From Prostheceraeus crozeri (lineage: Eukaryota > Platyhelminthes > Polycladida > Euryleptidae), in contig CAJQUW010006858.1 in the NCBI GenBank assembly GCA_907163375.1, positions 216,001-280,000 on the forward strand: 64,000 nucleotides of DNA. The letters run 5' to 3'. Below the pieces are notes generated by a model that saw only the letters and a list, made by a program, of their open reading frames with translations, had not been told where the DNA came from and searched no databases. Numbering within the stretch: the first letter of the stretch is position 1; each line of letters opens with the position of its first letter. The translations under genes and the position numbers were made by a program. Below, piece by piece: positions 40,647-50,697 of this stretch.

Positions 40647-41789
40647 CTTTTCCCAATTCGTATAGACCTTGTAATATGTATTAATGCTGAATTACGATAG
40701 TAAATGTCATCTAATTATAATCAGTAAAGCCTACAAACCAGAAGAAATGTTTCCTGGCATGTAATATGAAATACAGGATAAATTATCGAAAGGCGTCAAA
40801 AATGACGCCAGCCGCGCTTTTAAGTACATAGTTTAATTTTCAGCCTTTCTTGTGTTAATGGGAGGAACATTGAATTAGTGAAAAGTGTATCTTCAATGAA
40901 GACAGCTAAAATCACGCCCTCTTACTTTTTTCAATGCAGTATTCATTTTAATTGAATCTTGTATTAGCGCAAGCCTAATACGCCTGAATCCGAACCGTTG
41001 GCATTAATTATTTCTTAAAAAAGTGGGATATACATGTACATTTGATAACGGTAGATGAATGATCTCAACTATTTTTACTCAAATTTATTGACCATTTCAC
41101 TAATTCAGTCTTGTGCTCCTTTTCTATTTTTTTCATTGATAATTCATCTTCATCAATAATTTGAATAATGATGAAAATGTATACTACTGTGATAACAGAA
41201 TTGATGATAGGTATATTGTTCGATTTGTTAAACCTGATCATAGTAGGTATTATTGCTAGTGGATTTAATGTTGCATGTCGTAGCTTTTTAAAATAAAGGA
41301 TATCTGCCCAACTGAAGTATGACAAAATTTTCCCCAATTTTTATGAAGTTCTCATCCCTTCTTCACCTATCTTCCTCCAACTCCTCCCGAAGCAACCTAC
41401 ATAGACGCTCTACGTCCTCTATGAAATTGTTAATCTCAAAACCTCCGCTGAAAACCGTTGGCGCTCTCACGTTCACAATTGCTGCCGCTCAGATTTGAAA
41501 TTAACTTACTTTTACATTGAAGGCAATTACCTCACTCTCCCGTTTCAAAAAGCTGATCTCAAGGCTGAACTCCTGCATAAGACCTTCTCGTGAACATTTT
41601 CTGCATCAGTGCCCTTGAAGTTTCCCTCAAATTGATCAGTTATTGAATTTCTAAATATAGTCGTGCAGAACTATGATAGAGCATTAAGCAGTAATTTCAA
41701 ACATGTTTTTTGTTCGCTACTTTATTTCAGTGTAACATTTTATATCATATTAATACTTCTTAGTTATATCTAGTACTAATTTAATTTCA
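40647..41789. other. Intron-like interval
   Basis: About 1.1 kb between two phase-matched exons. No coding match; an open minus frame at 41065-41337 is hydrophobic and AT-rich and not convincing. Note gcgtcaaaaatgacgc (40792-40807), a short hairpin that resembles gcgtcatttttgacgc at 40569-40584. Confidence 0.4.
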
Positions 41790-41962
41790 GAATGTTTCAC
41801 GAAGTTATACGAAGGTGGCATTAGCGAACGCGAGGTTGAAAAGGCTTGCATCGCTTCTCTCAAGGGAGCGAAAAACCACGCTGGTGGTCGAAAAAGGCGA
41901 GCGAGTGGAGCCCACAAGAAGCCGCACAGACAGCTGTTTATCGACTCGGATTCTGATTGATC
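41790..41962 (+). CDS. DUF4806-type protein, last exon
   Basis: Acceptor ctaatttaatttcag, then CFTKLYEGGISEREVEKACI, ASLKGAKNHAGGRKRRASGA, a basic HKKPHRQ stretch and FIDSDSD with a TGA at 41960-41962. Joins the previous exon in frame (LYN-E-CFTKLYEGG). Basic nuclear-localisation-like tail. Supports a real spliced gene whose 3' end is intact. Confidence 0.55.
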
Positions 41963-42009
41963 GTGTTGGATAACCGTGTACACTTCTGTGCATTTTTGAA
42001 AGTAGTTTT

Positions 42010-42419
42010 CTTCCATGACTTAACCTGTCCTGTTCTGAATAGGGCAATCATAGCTGAAGACCGTAATTTGCATATATTTTTATACATGTATAATGTTATT
42101 CTAATATAATAGATGGGTCGTTGTCAGTTATGACTTTTTAGTTCCTTTTTTGGTGTTGGTAAGTAATTCAGATAGTGGTCAAGCAGTTATGACCTGTTAA
42201 ACTGAATAAAAAATTCATGAGAGTAAAAGCAAGAGAAAACATGGGTTGGTAGACCGTAGGCAAGCGTCGGGTGTGCCAACCCTGCACCGTCGGCTGAGCG
42301 GACACGCGTAGCGGTTCACCCAACCACGATTCACCGGGACAAAATGCCGTTGGCACACCGGCAACGTCTCGTGGTTGGCCCTACGAATATTTTTACACTG
42401 GGTAGGCTTGTGGAACGTT
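42010..42419. repeat. Non-coding with a GC-rich inverted-repeat patch
   Basis: The patch 42240-42390 is GC-rich in an AT-rich setting, with inverse words GTGTGCCAAC (about 42270) and GTTGGCACAC (about 42349), and gggttgg versus ccaacc further out. Could be a small foldback element or the end of one; no coding sequence. Confidence 0.45.
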
Positions 42420-42888
42420 TTTAGCTGATGATCCGATTAGTCTTACATTTGATACAGCTGTGAGAAAAGCTGAAGCGTGGGAAACAGCTAGATCCGACAG
42501 TTCTAAGCTAGACACTTCTGATAACAGAAGTCAGGTTTGCCAAGTATCGCAAAAACACAATTGCAGTTCACTATCTCAGTCTCACACCTCTAATCAACAG
42601 AAACAGTCCTTGAAGAAGAAAAATACGACTTTTACGTCGAAATCAAATGCAAAAAGAATGTGTTATCGCTGTGGCTCAGCGGAGCATATGGCGAATTCTC
42701 CTGATTGTCCAGCAATATCTGCTAAATGCACAACATGTCTGAAAATTGGTCATTATGCCCGAGTATGTAAGTCAAAAGTACCAGACACAAATAGCCATAA
42801 GTCCGAGAAAGATCAAAAGATGCAGTCAACTCAGAAAAAAGCTGATCTTGCTTTAACGGTATGGGGAGGCACGTCCTTGAATTGCATA
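42420..42888 (+). pseudogene. gypsy-type gag fragment with zinc knuckles
   Basis: LADDPISLTFDTAVRKAEAW leads to CYRCGSAEHMANSPDCPA and CTTCLKIGHYARVC, two zinc-knuckle-like Cys/His boxes of gypsy/Ty3 (K02A2.6-like) Gag. Fossil fragment; ends where the GGGC-type transposon end begins. No LTR seen. Confidence 0.75.
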
Positions 42889-43535
42889 GGGGCAATTCTA
42901 ATTTAAAGTGCCCCTTTTCGTGTTTTTCTGTCTTTTTAATGTAGTGACCGCAATATTGGGTGGATTTCGATGGGTTTTTTTAGTTTTATAGGTTCTAAAC
43001 TAGAACTATAATCTTCAAAAATAGTAGCGAAGTTGGAAAAAATCAAAAATTTCCGTGTCCACAAGCCAAGTACTGATATTCAGGTATATTTCTTGATCGA
43101 TTCAAGTCATGTAATATGTTGTAACAATATATTTTCTAAAAGGGAAAGATTTGAACTTTTCACGAAAAACATTCTCGGTATGTAGAAACTTTTTATAACG
43201 GCAAAAATCCAGATGAATCCATGTCCATGATTTTTTGAAGTCTGACCGACGTTTCTGCAATTTTTTACTTCGGATGCCTTTCTTTTGTAGTTACTTATGT
43301 AGATATTTAATTCTAAATATATTGTAGTGCAATTTTGGTATGAGGAAGTTGATTTTGGCACTTGAATCGTATGATTCTTTCATGAAATGACTCACAAACG
43401 TTCAAAAATGTAACGGTTTTTGAAAAATAACAAAAATGCAGAGAACGTAGTCTGACCGACGGCCATATTCCATCTCTCGTGGTTCAAATAACGAATATTA
43501 TATAGGCTTAAGCACGTTATAGCTAGCCGATATGC
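42889..43535. mobile_element. Second copy of the GGGC-type transposon, one end only
   Basis: GGGGCAATTCTAATTTAAAG at 42889 closely matches the ends at 2029 and 35519. Related GTCTGACCGACG motifs (inverse CGTCGGTC) at 43240 and 43449 occur inside. The right end was not found; piggyBac-3 starts at 43540. Confidence 0.7.
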
Positions 43536-43959
43536 TTAACCCAGTAATGCCCCGGGTAGCAGATATGCTACCATAACTTCAACGACACAAATCATGCATA
43601 CAATTTCCAATTCTATCATAGTTGCTCATTGTAGCACTAGTGCTACCCATTGTCTATTCTTAAAATGAATTTGATCGATATCCGTCATATTTCAAAGTCG
43701 GGCGGCAAATTTGAATATTGTTCTCATCAGGTGCTGTTAACATGTTAAGTTCTTTCACGTCTTTCGCATAGAAATATATTTATATTTTCGACTAAATCAT
43801 TATCATGGAATATTCAGGACTTGTACTGTAGTGTCACATAACCGGTTAGATAACATGCCTAGTATAAATTATATCAAGTGGTGCATTTCTGCTACCACGA
43901 GAATTACCGTATGTAAATTATGTTGGTAGCTGATATGCTACCATTAATGACAAAAGTAA

Positions 43960-44588
43960 AATACTGAAAATACTGGATAAATTCAACACTGACAACACTG
44001 ATGACGATTTAGACAAAAGTGACAAAGCATGGAAAATTCGCCCATTCATGGAGGCTCTGAGACAAAATTGCTTAAAGATCAGGCCTAATCAAAATCAATG
44101 TATTGATGAAATATCAATTTCTTACCGAGGCAAAAAAGGACCAAGGCAATACAACCCAAAAAAAAAATGCGAAATGGCACTTTACGGTGTTTGCCAGGGC
44201 GGACCCTACCGGCATTATTCATGACTTTTATCTTTACACAGGTGCGACTGGAGAAAAGCCAAGTGCAGCTGGTGTAAGTGGTGATCACATCATTCGTTTG
44301 GTGAAAAACCTACCCGAAGGAATTCCTTTCAAAATTTGTGCGGATAATTATTTTGTAGGATTACCCATGACACGATATTTACAAAGCAAAGGCTTTCATT
44401 TTACAGGAACATTTAGATACGGACGACTGCGGCCAAACTTCGTATCTGACAAGGAGTTGAAGGCAAAAGGAAGAGGTTCAGTGGATTATTGCGTTCAACA
44501 AGAAGACAACATAGTTGCAGTAAAATGGTTTGACAACCGTTTTGTTTTTATTGTCTCTACATACGTTGGTGTAGAGCCAATGATGACC
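43960..44588 (+). pseudogene. piggyBac-3 transposase, middle part
   Basis: KAWKIRPFMEALRQNCLKIR, CIDEISISYRGKKGPRQYNP (first Asp region), then after a frame change in the A-run near 44160: GIIHDFYLYTGATGEKPSAA, GIPFKICADNYFVGLPMTRY (second Asp), AVKWFDNRFVFIVSTYVGVE (third Asp). The N-terminal region usual in the family is missing. The frame continues across two later insertions: VEPMMT, then IERYDRKEKKYVEVQCP. Confidence 0.85.
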
Positions 44589-44704
44589 GAGCAGAGTTTA
44601 TTCGCAAACATGTTTCTGTGGCGTCGGTGGCCACCATCATCAGTGCATAGAGATAAAATACAATAAAGAGTTGGTTTTTATACAAATTTACAATCACTGG
44701 AAAA

Positions 44705-45514
44705 TCAATAAAGTAAAAGTAGCTCTGATTGGATGTTGTTGTTCATCAGTTGATTCTTGTTGGTGAAAGATTTGATGTATAGCGATTCAGCAATTTTAGT
44801 GTATGGCGTTTTCATCATTATTTTGAAATTTTCTTTCTTTGGTATATGCTCGTGCATTGAAATTTCGGATGGTGGTCGTCCTTTAAGGTGTTCGTTAATT
44901 CGTTTGTGCAAATGGCGACGAGTCTCTCCGAAGTAGCTTTTATTGCATAGCTCACAAGAGTATTTGTATACGAGGGAAGAGCATTCGTCAAAAGGAATTT
45001 CGTCTTTATTTTTTACAAAGTTTTGACTTTTCAAGGTGGTGATGGCAACTTTCAGCGTGATTTTTTCCAAACTTTTATTTATTTGCTTGACCTTGGATTT
45101 TATTTCGCTCAAAGTACTGCCGATGAAGGGTAATTTCCAGTACATATCTACTTTTTCACTGTCTTCATTTTCATTTTTTCTTTTAGGACTTTTTTCAAAT
45201 ATTCTTTCAATTTGCTTCGGGTGATATCCATTTTGTACGAAGATTTCACGAACGATATTTTTATTGTTCTCACGGTCGAGGGGGTCACTAGTCAATCTTT
45301 GTGATCTGTTGAATAGAGCTTGTATGGCATTATTTTTGTAGGAATCTGGACAGTGTGATTTTTTGTGGGTATAGACCAGATTGTTCGTTTTCTTTAGAGT
45401 CCAATTCGTGCCGATTGACCTGTCTTTAAATTTCACGAGCATGTCGAGAAATTGGATAGTATTATCTTCAGGCTTCTCTGTAGTGAACTGGATAGCCGGA
45501 TGGATTGAGTTCAT
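44705..45514 (-). pseudogene. Penelope-like C-terminus: RT end plus GIY-YIG endonuclease
   Basis: 269 residues without a stop. NTIQFLDMLVKFKDRSIGTN and HKKSHCPDSYKNNAIQALFN are from the last part of the RT and its thumb. The GIY-YIG nuclease begins at LVYKYSCELCNKSYFGETRR, with HLHKRINEHLKG (catalytic Arg region) and IAESLYIKSF (catalytic Glu region). The CELC pair is the zinc-linked motif of PLE nucleases. RT fingers and palm are absent, a 5' truncation. It opens on the minus strand, so the PLE inserted opposite to the piggyBac gene. Confidence 0.88.
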
Positions 45515-45546
45515 ACATTTTAAGAAGGCACTTGCTTCGGCTTCGC

Positions 45547-45816
45547 CTCGTATACAAATACTCTTGTGAGCTATGCAATAAAAGCTACTTCGGAGAGACT
45601 CGTCGCCATTTGCACAAACGAATTAACGAACACCTTAAAGGACGACCACCATCCGAAATTTCAATGCACGAGCATATACCAAAGAAAGAAAATTTCAAAA
45701 TAATGATGAAAACGCCATACACTAAAATTGCTGAATCGCTATACATCAAATCTTTCACCAACAAGAATCAACTGATGAACAACAACATCCAATCAGAGCT
45801 ACTTTTACTTTATTGA
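45547..45816 (+). pseudogene. Inverted second copy of the GIY-YIG end
   Basis: Reads LVYKYSCELCNKSYFGETRR through NNIQSELLLLY and a stop at about 45816, residue for residue as the minus-strand copy. The junction at about 45547 has no filler. Consistent with a twin-priming or template-switch event during insertion. Confidence 0.88.
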
Positions 45817-45982
45817 TTTTCCAGTGATTGTAAATTTGTATAAAAACCAACTCTTTATTGTATTTTATCTCTATGCACTGATGATGGTGGCCACCGACGC
45901 CACAGAAACATGTTTGCGAATAAACTCTGTTCAAAATTTACGGCTCCTCTCTCTCAAACCAATGATGACCATTGAACGTTAC

Positions 45983-46139
45983 TGATGTATCGCATATAAC
46001 AATGAATGTTTTTGTTTAACTAACGCTTGTAACTGAACAATTTAAATATACGACGATCTGAGACGAAATAGAAAACACGTGAATGAACGAGACTTGCTTT
46101 GTTAAGTAAACGGAACGTTGGCTAGCGCAGGATATATCA
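45983..46139 (+). repeat. gypsy 5' LTR
   Basis: 157 bp, TGATGTATCGC... to ...GGATATATCA. Matches 50536-50692. Confidence 0.95.
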
Positions 46140-46381
46140 GTGGTGCTAGGAGTGAGATTAACTTGTCAACGTCATTCTGCGCCTGCTGTCAACGGCTTTC
46201 GTCTGAACGAGTGAATTAGCAGGTTGATTCTTCGTCAGTTATACCACAGCGAGTGAGTTGGTCTTCGCTGCGTTAGTTACACTTCGCGATCGAGTGAATT
46301 CAATTCTTCGGATCGTACAATCATTCGGCAAGATATTCGACGTTCTTCGCATCGTGTGTTCTCAAATACGATCGTTCAAAA

Positions 46382-49300
46382 ATGGCTTTATCTGCAAGTG
46401 ACTTGAAAGACATATTGAAAAATCAGCAAGAACAGTTCGAGCTTCTTCTAAAAAGTCTAAGTGTTGGAACTTCCACTTCTCCTAATTTGTCGTTGCCCAA
46501 GTTCGAGGCGTTCGACAAGGGAAAGGAAAAGTTTACTCAGTATGTCGAAAGGCTGCAGCACCATTTTGATTTACACGATACCAAGGATAGTACAACACAA
46601 CGTGCATGTTTGCTGGCATCTGTCGGAGCTAGCACATATCAACTGTTGAAAAATCTATACAGTGGAGAAGATCTGACTTCAAAGACTTTCATTGAATTGA
46701 TTGAAAAGCTAACAATTCACTTCAAAGAAGCAGTGAATAAACACGCCGCACGGTACGATTTTAACTCTACAGACTTGAAGCCAGGTCAAACATACGCGGA
46801 TTGGGTCGCTACATTGCGAGGTCTGGGTGCGGATTGTGAATTCGCCTGCCCAAAGGCTGGTTGTTCCGCATCTTACATTGATGACATTCGACGCACTCCT
46901 CATGCTGAGGTTCGACGACAGTGTTTACAAGACTCGAAGCTTACTGTAGACACAGTGATACAGAAAGCACAGTCGTACCTACAGACATGTAGGTCAGTGC
47001 AAGTTGTGCAAGGCGCCGATGTAAGTTCAGATTGTGCTACTGCTGCTACGGTGAATCGAATCGCACCTTACTACAACAAAGGCAAGAGAGGCAAAAGTGC
47101 AGCAAATCGACGCAGCTTGCAATTTCAACAAGGGACGAATACAGCTCGCAAAGTTAGTGGTCAAAGCCAACAGCGTTTTAGTCTCAGCAAAGGTTGTCCT
47201 GGGTGCTATGTCAAGCACGAGAGGAAAGACTGTCCTGCTAATAATCAAATATGCAGAAAATGCAATAGAAAAAATCACTTCGCTTCCGTGTGTCGTAGTC
47301 AGTCAAAGGGTACCAGCAATGCAAACCAGATAAGTGAGGCTGAAATCGAAGTTCACTATGTGAGCGCGGTTGTTGAGCAAGTGCAAAGGAAGAAGAATCA
47401 AATCTTCATTGCTGCAACAGTCAATGGAAAGCAAATGTACTTTCAGTGGGATACCGGCGCTACATACTCTATGGTTGGACTGGATGGATACGAATCAATC
47501 GGATCACCTGTTATCACTGCAACATCCGCTATTCTGAGAACTTACGATGGTCACAACCTGTCTGTTAAAGGGAAATGTACGGTCACAGTGCAAGTAGGCC
47601 AGACAACTAAAGTGTTGCCTCTGTTCGTTCTTAACGAGAGAAAGTATGCAAACTTGTTTGGTCTGCCCTGGTCAGATGAATTCGGCATGACACAGCATGG
47701 ACTGTCCTCTCTTGACAGTTCACCGATTGAAACATCAGTCTTCTATGTTTCGGAAAATGACAAGAAACGGAAGTTAGACGAGATGATGCTTCGGTATTCT
47801 TCGGTTTTCCAGTCAGGTCTGGGACTGTGCTCGAAAACGAAGGCGCACATACAACTGAAGAATGATGCTACACCTGTGTTTCGGAAAGCAAGGCCTATAC
47901 CGTTTTCCCAAAAGCAAGCTTTGCAGGAAGAATTAAACCGTCTCGAGGGACAAGGAATTATCGAGAAGATTGCATATAGTGATTGGGCTGTTCCCATAGT
48001 TGTCGTCTCCAAGCCAAACGGCAAGCTTCGTGTGTGTGGTGACTTCATCGATGTGAATCGACAATCAAATACACAACAGCATCCGCTACCTCATATTGAC
48101 GATTTGTGCGGAAAGATCAGCGATGGCAAGTTCTTCACAACACTCGACATGTCTGATGTCTACTTTCAAGTAGAGCTAGATGAAGAGTCAAAGAAGATAT
48201 GCGTCATAAATACGCCATTCGGTATCTTCAAATATCATCGCATGCCCTTTGGGATATCATCAGCACCATCAATTTTTCAGCAAATAATGGACCAAATGAT
48301 CAATTCACTGCCAGGAACTGCCGCATTCTTGGATGATATTATTGTCACTGGTCGAGACGAAACGGAACATTGGGAAAACTTTGAACGCGTGATAGCTGCA
48401 TTATCAGATTTTGGATTTCGCATTAGACCTGAAAAATGTTCTTGGGTGAAACCGAAATGCGAGTATCTGGGCTTCGAATTTTCTTCACAAGGACGTCGAC
48501 CTTCTCCATCGGCAATAACAGCAGTAACACCGCTTCCAAGACCATCCTCGTGTGATGAAGTCAAGGCTTTCTTGGGTAAAGTCGGATATTATTCTGCTTT
48601 CATCCCTCAAATGGCTTCCAAAGCAGCACCTCTATATGCATTATTGCAGAAGAATGTCAAGTTTCAATGGAAAGAGAAGGAAGAAAAGGCGTTTCAGGAC
48701 CTCAAGCAAATCATCGCCGAAGCTGTGAGTTTAACGCACTATGATCCTTCAAAGCAACTTGTTTTGGCAACTGATGCTTCGCCATACGGAACGGGTGCTG
48801 TACTGTCACAGATCGAAGACGGTGAGGAAAAGCCAATCGCCTTTGCAAGCAAGACACTGACTGCAGCTCAGAAGCGCTACTCACAATTGGATAGAGAGGG
48901 ACTTGGAGTGATATTTGGCGTGACGAAGTTTCACAAATTCATTTTCGGACGAAAATTTACATTGCAATTGGACAATAAGCCACTAACTGCAATATTTTCA
49001 CCTGAGAGAAATATTCCTACAATGGCCGCACAGAGACTGACAAGATGGTCCTTGAAACTGCGTGCTTATGACTTCGAGATCCGATTTCGTCCTACGTCTA
49101 AACACTCAAACGCAGATTGCTTGAGTAGACTGCCAGTTGGCCCAGATGAAAACTTTGACAGGATCGAAACTCTCGAAGAAGAAGAAACTGTCAATCTGAT
49201 AAAAAACACTTTGTTCGAGTCTCCTATTGACTTGACTGATGTCATACGGGAAACAGAGAAGGACAAGACATTGACAGAAGTCAAGAGACACATCGTAAAC

Positions 49301-50497
49301 AGTGACTGGCCTAGAACAAGGCCGAGAGATCAGCAGCTTATGCGCTATTGGAATTTGAAAGACAGTTTGTTTATTCATGAAAATGCAGTCATGCTACAAG
49401 CAGATGCAGGAGTTCGTGTTGTTATCCCTGAGTCACTGAGAATTGACATCCTCAAGACTCTGCATGTTGCTCACTTTGGCATCGTACGAATGAAGCAGAC
49501 CTTGCGACAATACGTCTGGTGGCCTAGTGCAAACTCCGATGTCGAACTATTTTGTAGGAAATGCGCCGCATGTAGAGAGAACGCCGTGAGTCCGCCGCAA
49601 AGCTATACTTGTTGGCCTGAACCTCCGCATGTGTGTTCCCGGATACACATGGACTTTGCTGGTCCGTTTCTCGGAAGGATGTGGCTCATAATAATAGATG
49701 CAAAGTCAAGATTTCCCTACTTGTCAATGATGAATATTGGACACACTACGTCCAAAGACACAATTGCTGCGCTCGAACAGGTATTGGCAATCGAAGGACT
49801 GTGTGATACTATTATCACGGACAATGGGAGCCAATTCATAGCTGAGGAGTTCGAGAACTTCTGCAGTCGATTGGGAATGCTGCACATCACGTCTCCTGTG
49901 GCACATCCACCATCCAACGGCCTTGCTGAAAGGTTTTTTGCTACGTTCAAGCAGCACATGAAGAAGTGTATCACAAGTGCTGAGCCTTCTGCAGATGAGC
50001 TGTGGCAAACAGCGAGACAGGTACTATTCATGTATCGCACAATGCCACACCCTGGACTGGACGGTCTATCTCCCGCTGAAAGCCTTCATGGTAGAAAGCC
50101 GAAAAATCTGCTATCCCTCGTATCAAAACAAAGGAAGGCGGAAGAAAGTTGTCCCACCAATAGAAAATGTCAGTTCCCGGTAGGTACACATGTATACTAC
50201 AAGAATTATGGCAAAGGACCCAAATCGTTACCTGGCATTGTAATATTCGAGTGCAGAGGAAGAATGGTGAGGATCCTACAAACTGATAGAGGCGTGGTCA
50301 AGCGACATGTGAACCAACTACAAATGCGACTGGTCGAGGATGAGAGAGAGCGCGAAGAATCTTCAGCTCGTGATCAAACATTTGTGCAACCGAACACTGA
50401 CTCAAATGTGTTAACTCAGCCTGACATCACCGACACTCCACGCAGAAATCCTCGTCGAAAGCGTGATCCTCCTATTCGCTATGGATTCAATGACTGA
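46382..50497 (+). CDS. gypsy gag-pol polyprotein
   Basis: 1371 residues in one frame. Gag helical part (LPKFEAFDKGKEKFTQYVER; LKPGQTYADWVATL), zinc knuckles (CPGCYVKHERKDCP, CRKCNRKNHFASVC), protease FQWDTGATYSMV, RT with FLDDIIVTG, RNase H LATDASPYGTGAVLS, integrase with HHCC zinc finger (HVAHFGI...CRKCAAC) and core MDFAGPF / ITDNGSQF. K02A2.6-like gypsy group by order and motifs. Single-frame gag-pol, no envelope gene. Confidence 0.95.
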   Translation: MALSASDLKDILKNQQEQFELLLKSLSVGTSTSPNLSLPKFEAFDKGKEKFTQYVERLQHHFDLHDTKDSTTQRACLLASVGASTYQLLKNLYSGEDLTSKTFIELIEKLTIHFKEAVNKHAARYDFNSTDLKPGQTYADWVATLRGLGADCEFACPKAGCSASYIDDIRRTPHAEVRRQCLQDSKLTVDTVIQKAQSYLQTCRSVQVVQGADVSSDCATAATVNRIAPYYNKGKRGKSAANRRSLQFQQGTNTARKVSGQSQQRFSLSKGCPGCYVKHERKDCPANNQICRKCNRKNHFASVCRSQSKGTSNANQISEAEIEVHYVSAVVEQVQRKKNQIFIAATVNGKQMYFQWDTGATYSMVGLDGYESIGSPVITATSAILRTYDGHNLSVKGKCTVTVQVGQTTKVLPLFVLNERKYANLFGLPWSDEFGMTQHGLSSLDSSPIETSVFYVSENDKKRKLDEMMLRYSSVFQSGLGLCSKTKAHIQLKNDATPVFRKARPIPFSQKQALQEELNRLEGQGIIEKIAYSDWAVPIVVVSKPNGKLRVCGDFIDVNRQSNTQQHPLPHIDDLCGKISDGKFFTTLDMSDVYFQVELDEESKKICVINTPFGIFKYHRMPFGISSAPSIFQQIMDQMINSLPGTAAFLDDIIVTGRDETEHWENFERVIAALSDFGFRIRPEKCSWVKPKCEYLGFEFSSQGRRPSPSAITAVTPLPRPSSCDEVKAFLGKVGYYSAFIPQMASKAAPLYALLQKNVKFQWKEKEEKAFQDLKQIIAEAVSLTHYDPSKQLVLATDASPYGTGAVLSQIEDGEEKPIAFASKTLTAAQKRYSQLDREGLGVIFGVTKFHKFIFGRKFTLQLDNKPLTAIFSPERNIPTMAAQRLTRWSLKLRAYDFEIRFRPTSKHSNADCLSRLPVGPDENFDRIETLEEEETVNLIKNTLFESPIDLTDVIRETEKDKTLTEVKRHIVNSDWPRTRPRDQQLMRYWNLKDSLFIHENAVMLQADAGVRVVIPESLRIDILKTLHVAHFGIVRMKQTLRQYVWWPSANSDVELFCRKCAACRENAVSPPQSYTCWPEPPHVCSRIHMDFAGPFLGRMWLIIIDAKSRFPYLSMMNIGHTTSKDTIAALEQVLAIEGLCDTIITDNGSQFIAEEFENFCSRLGMLHITSPVAHPPSNGLAERFFATFKQHMKKCITSAEPSADELWQTARQVLFMYRTMPHPGLDGLSPAESLHGRKPKNLLSLVSKQRKAEESCPTNRKCQFPVGTHVYYKNYGKGPKSLPGIVIFECRGRMVRILQTDRGVVKRHVNQLQMRLVEDEREREESSARDQTFVQPNTDSNVLTQPDITDTPRRNPRRKRDPPIRYGFND

Positions 50498-50535
50498 ATG
50501 TGGTTATGTGACAATAAATTCTTAGGGGGGAAGAA

Positions 50536-50692
50536 TGATGTATCGCATATAACAATGAATGTTTTTGTTTAACTAACGCTTGTAACTGAACAATTTAAAT
50601 ATACGACGATCTGAGACGAAATAGAAAACACGTGAATGAACGAGACTTGCTTTGTTAAGTAAACGGAACGTTGGCTAGCGCAGGATATATCA
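50536..50692 (+). repeat. gypsy 3' LTR
   Basis: 157 bp, matches 45983-46139 by eye over the full length. Followed by TSD GTTAC and then piggyBac-3 coding sequence. Confidence 0.95.
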
Positions 50693-50697
50693 GTTAC

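Larger units (their letters stand above)
839..42009 (+). mobile_element. CACTA-like DNA transposon remnant, outermost shell of the nest
   Basis: The transposase core right of piggyBac-1 starts immediately after TTAA at 36439-36442. Across the insertion, the left flank (LGLKSYIN, 854-873) reads on in frame to IDGLPLFRSS (36443 on), the typical INIDGLPLF-KSS motif of CACTA/EnSpm-like transposases that are common in cnidarian and other invertebrate genomes. So piggyBac-1 seems to have entered this gene through the ATT-AAT codons. Downstream on the same strand is a DUF4806-type gene (37696-41962), probably the second gene of the element. No terminal CACTA repeats were found, so the outer limits are only the extent of recognisable coding sequence. 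Confidence 0.5.
44589..45958. mobile_element. Penelope-like element, palindromic copy
   Basis: Flanked by the 12-bp duplication CCAATGATGACC (44577-44588, 45959-45970). Two inverted arms of 383 bp (44592-44974 and 45547-45929) line up with no length difference and appear identical. The centre (44975-45546) continues the minus-strand coding sequence. Each arm encodes the same C-terminal GIY-YIG end. Foldback forms and inverted partial copies are known in Penelope-like elements. Confidence 0.88.
45983..50692 (+). mobile_element. gypsy/Ty3 LTR retrotransposon, looks whole
   Basis: Two 157-bp LTRs (45983-46139 and 50536-50692), flanked by GTTAC (45978-45982, 50693-50697). The LTRs start TGATG and end ATCA and look identical by eye, so the insertion is recent. 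A TGG-starting primer-binding site follows the left LTR at about 46141, and a purine tract precedes the right LTR (about 50524-50535). One long gag-pol frame lies between. It interrupts piggyBac-3. Treated as a fossil copy; no breaks noticed. Confidence 0.95.

Noticed and set aside
41065-41337. Minus-strand hydrophobic open frame
   Set aside because: AT-rich, no motif, lies in a presumed intron.
42240-42390. tRNA gene in the GC-rich patch
   Set aside because: No cloverleaf arms or A/B box spacing could be found.
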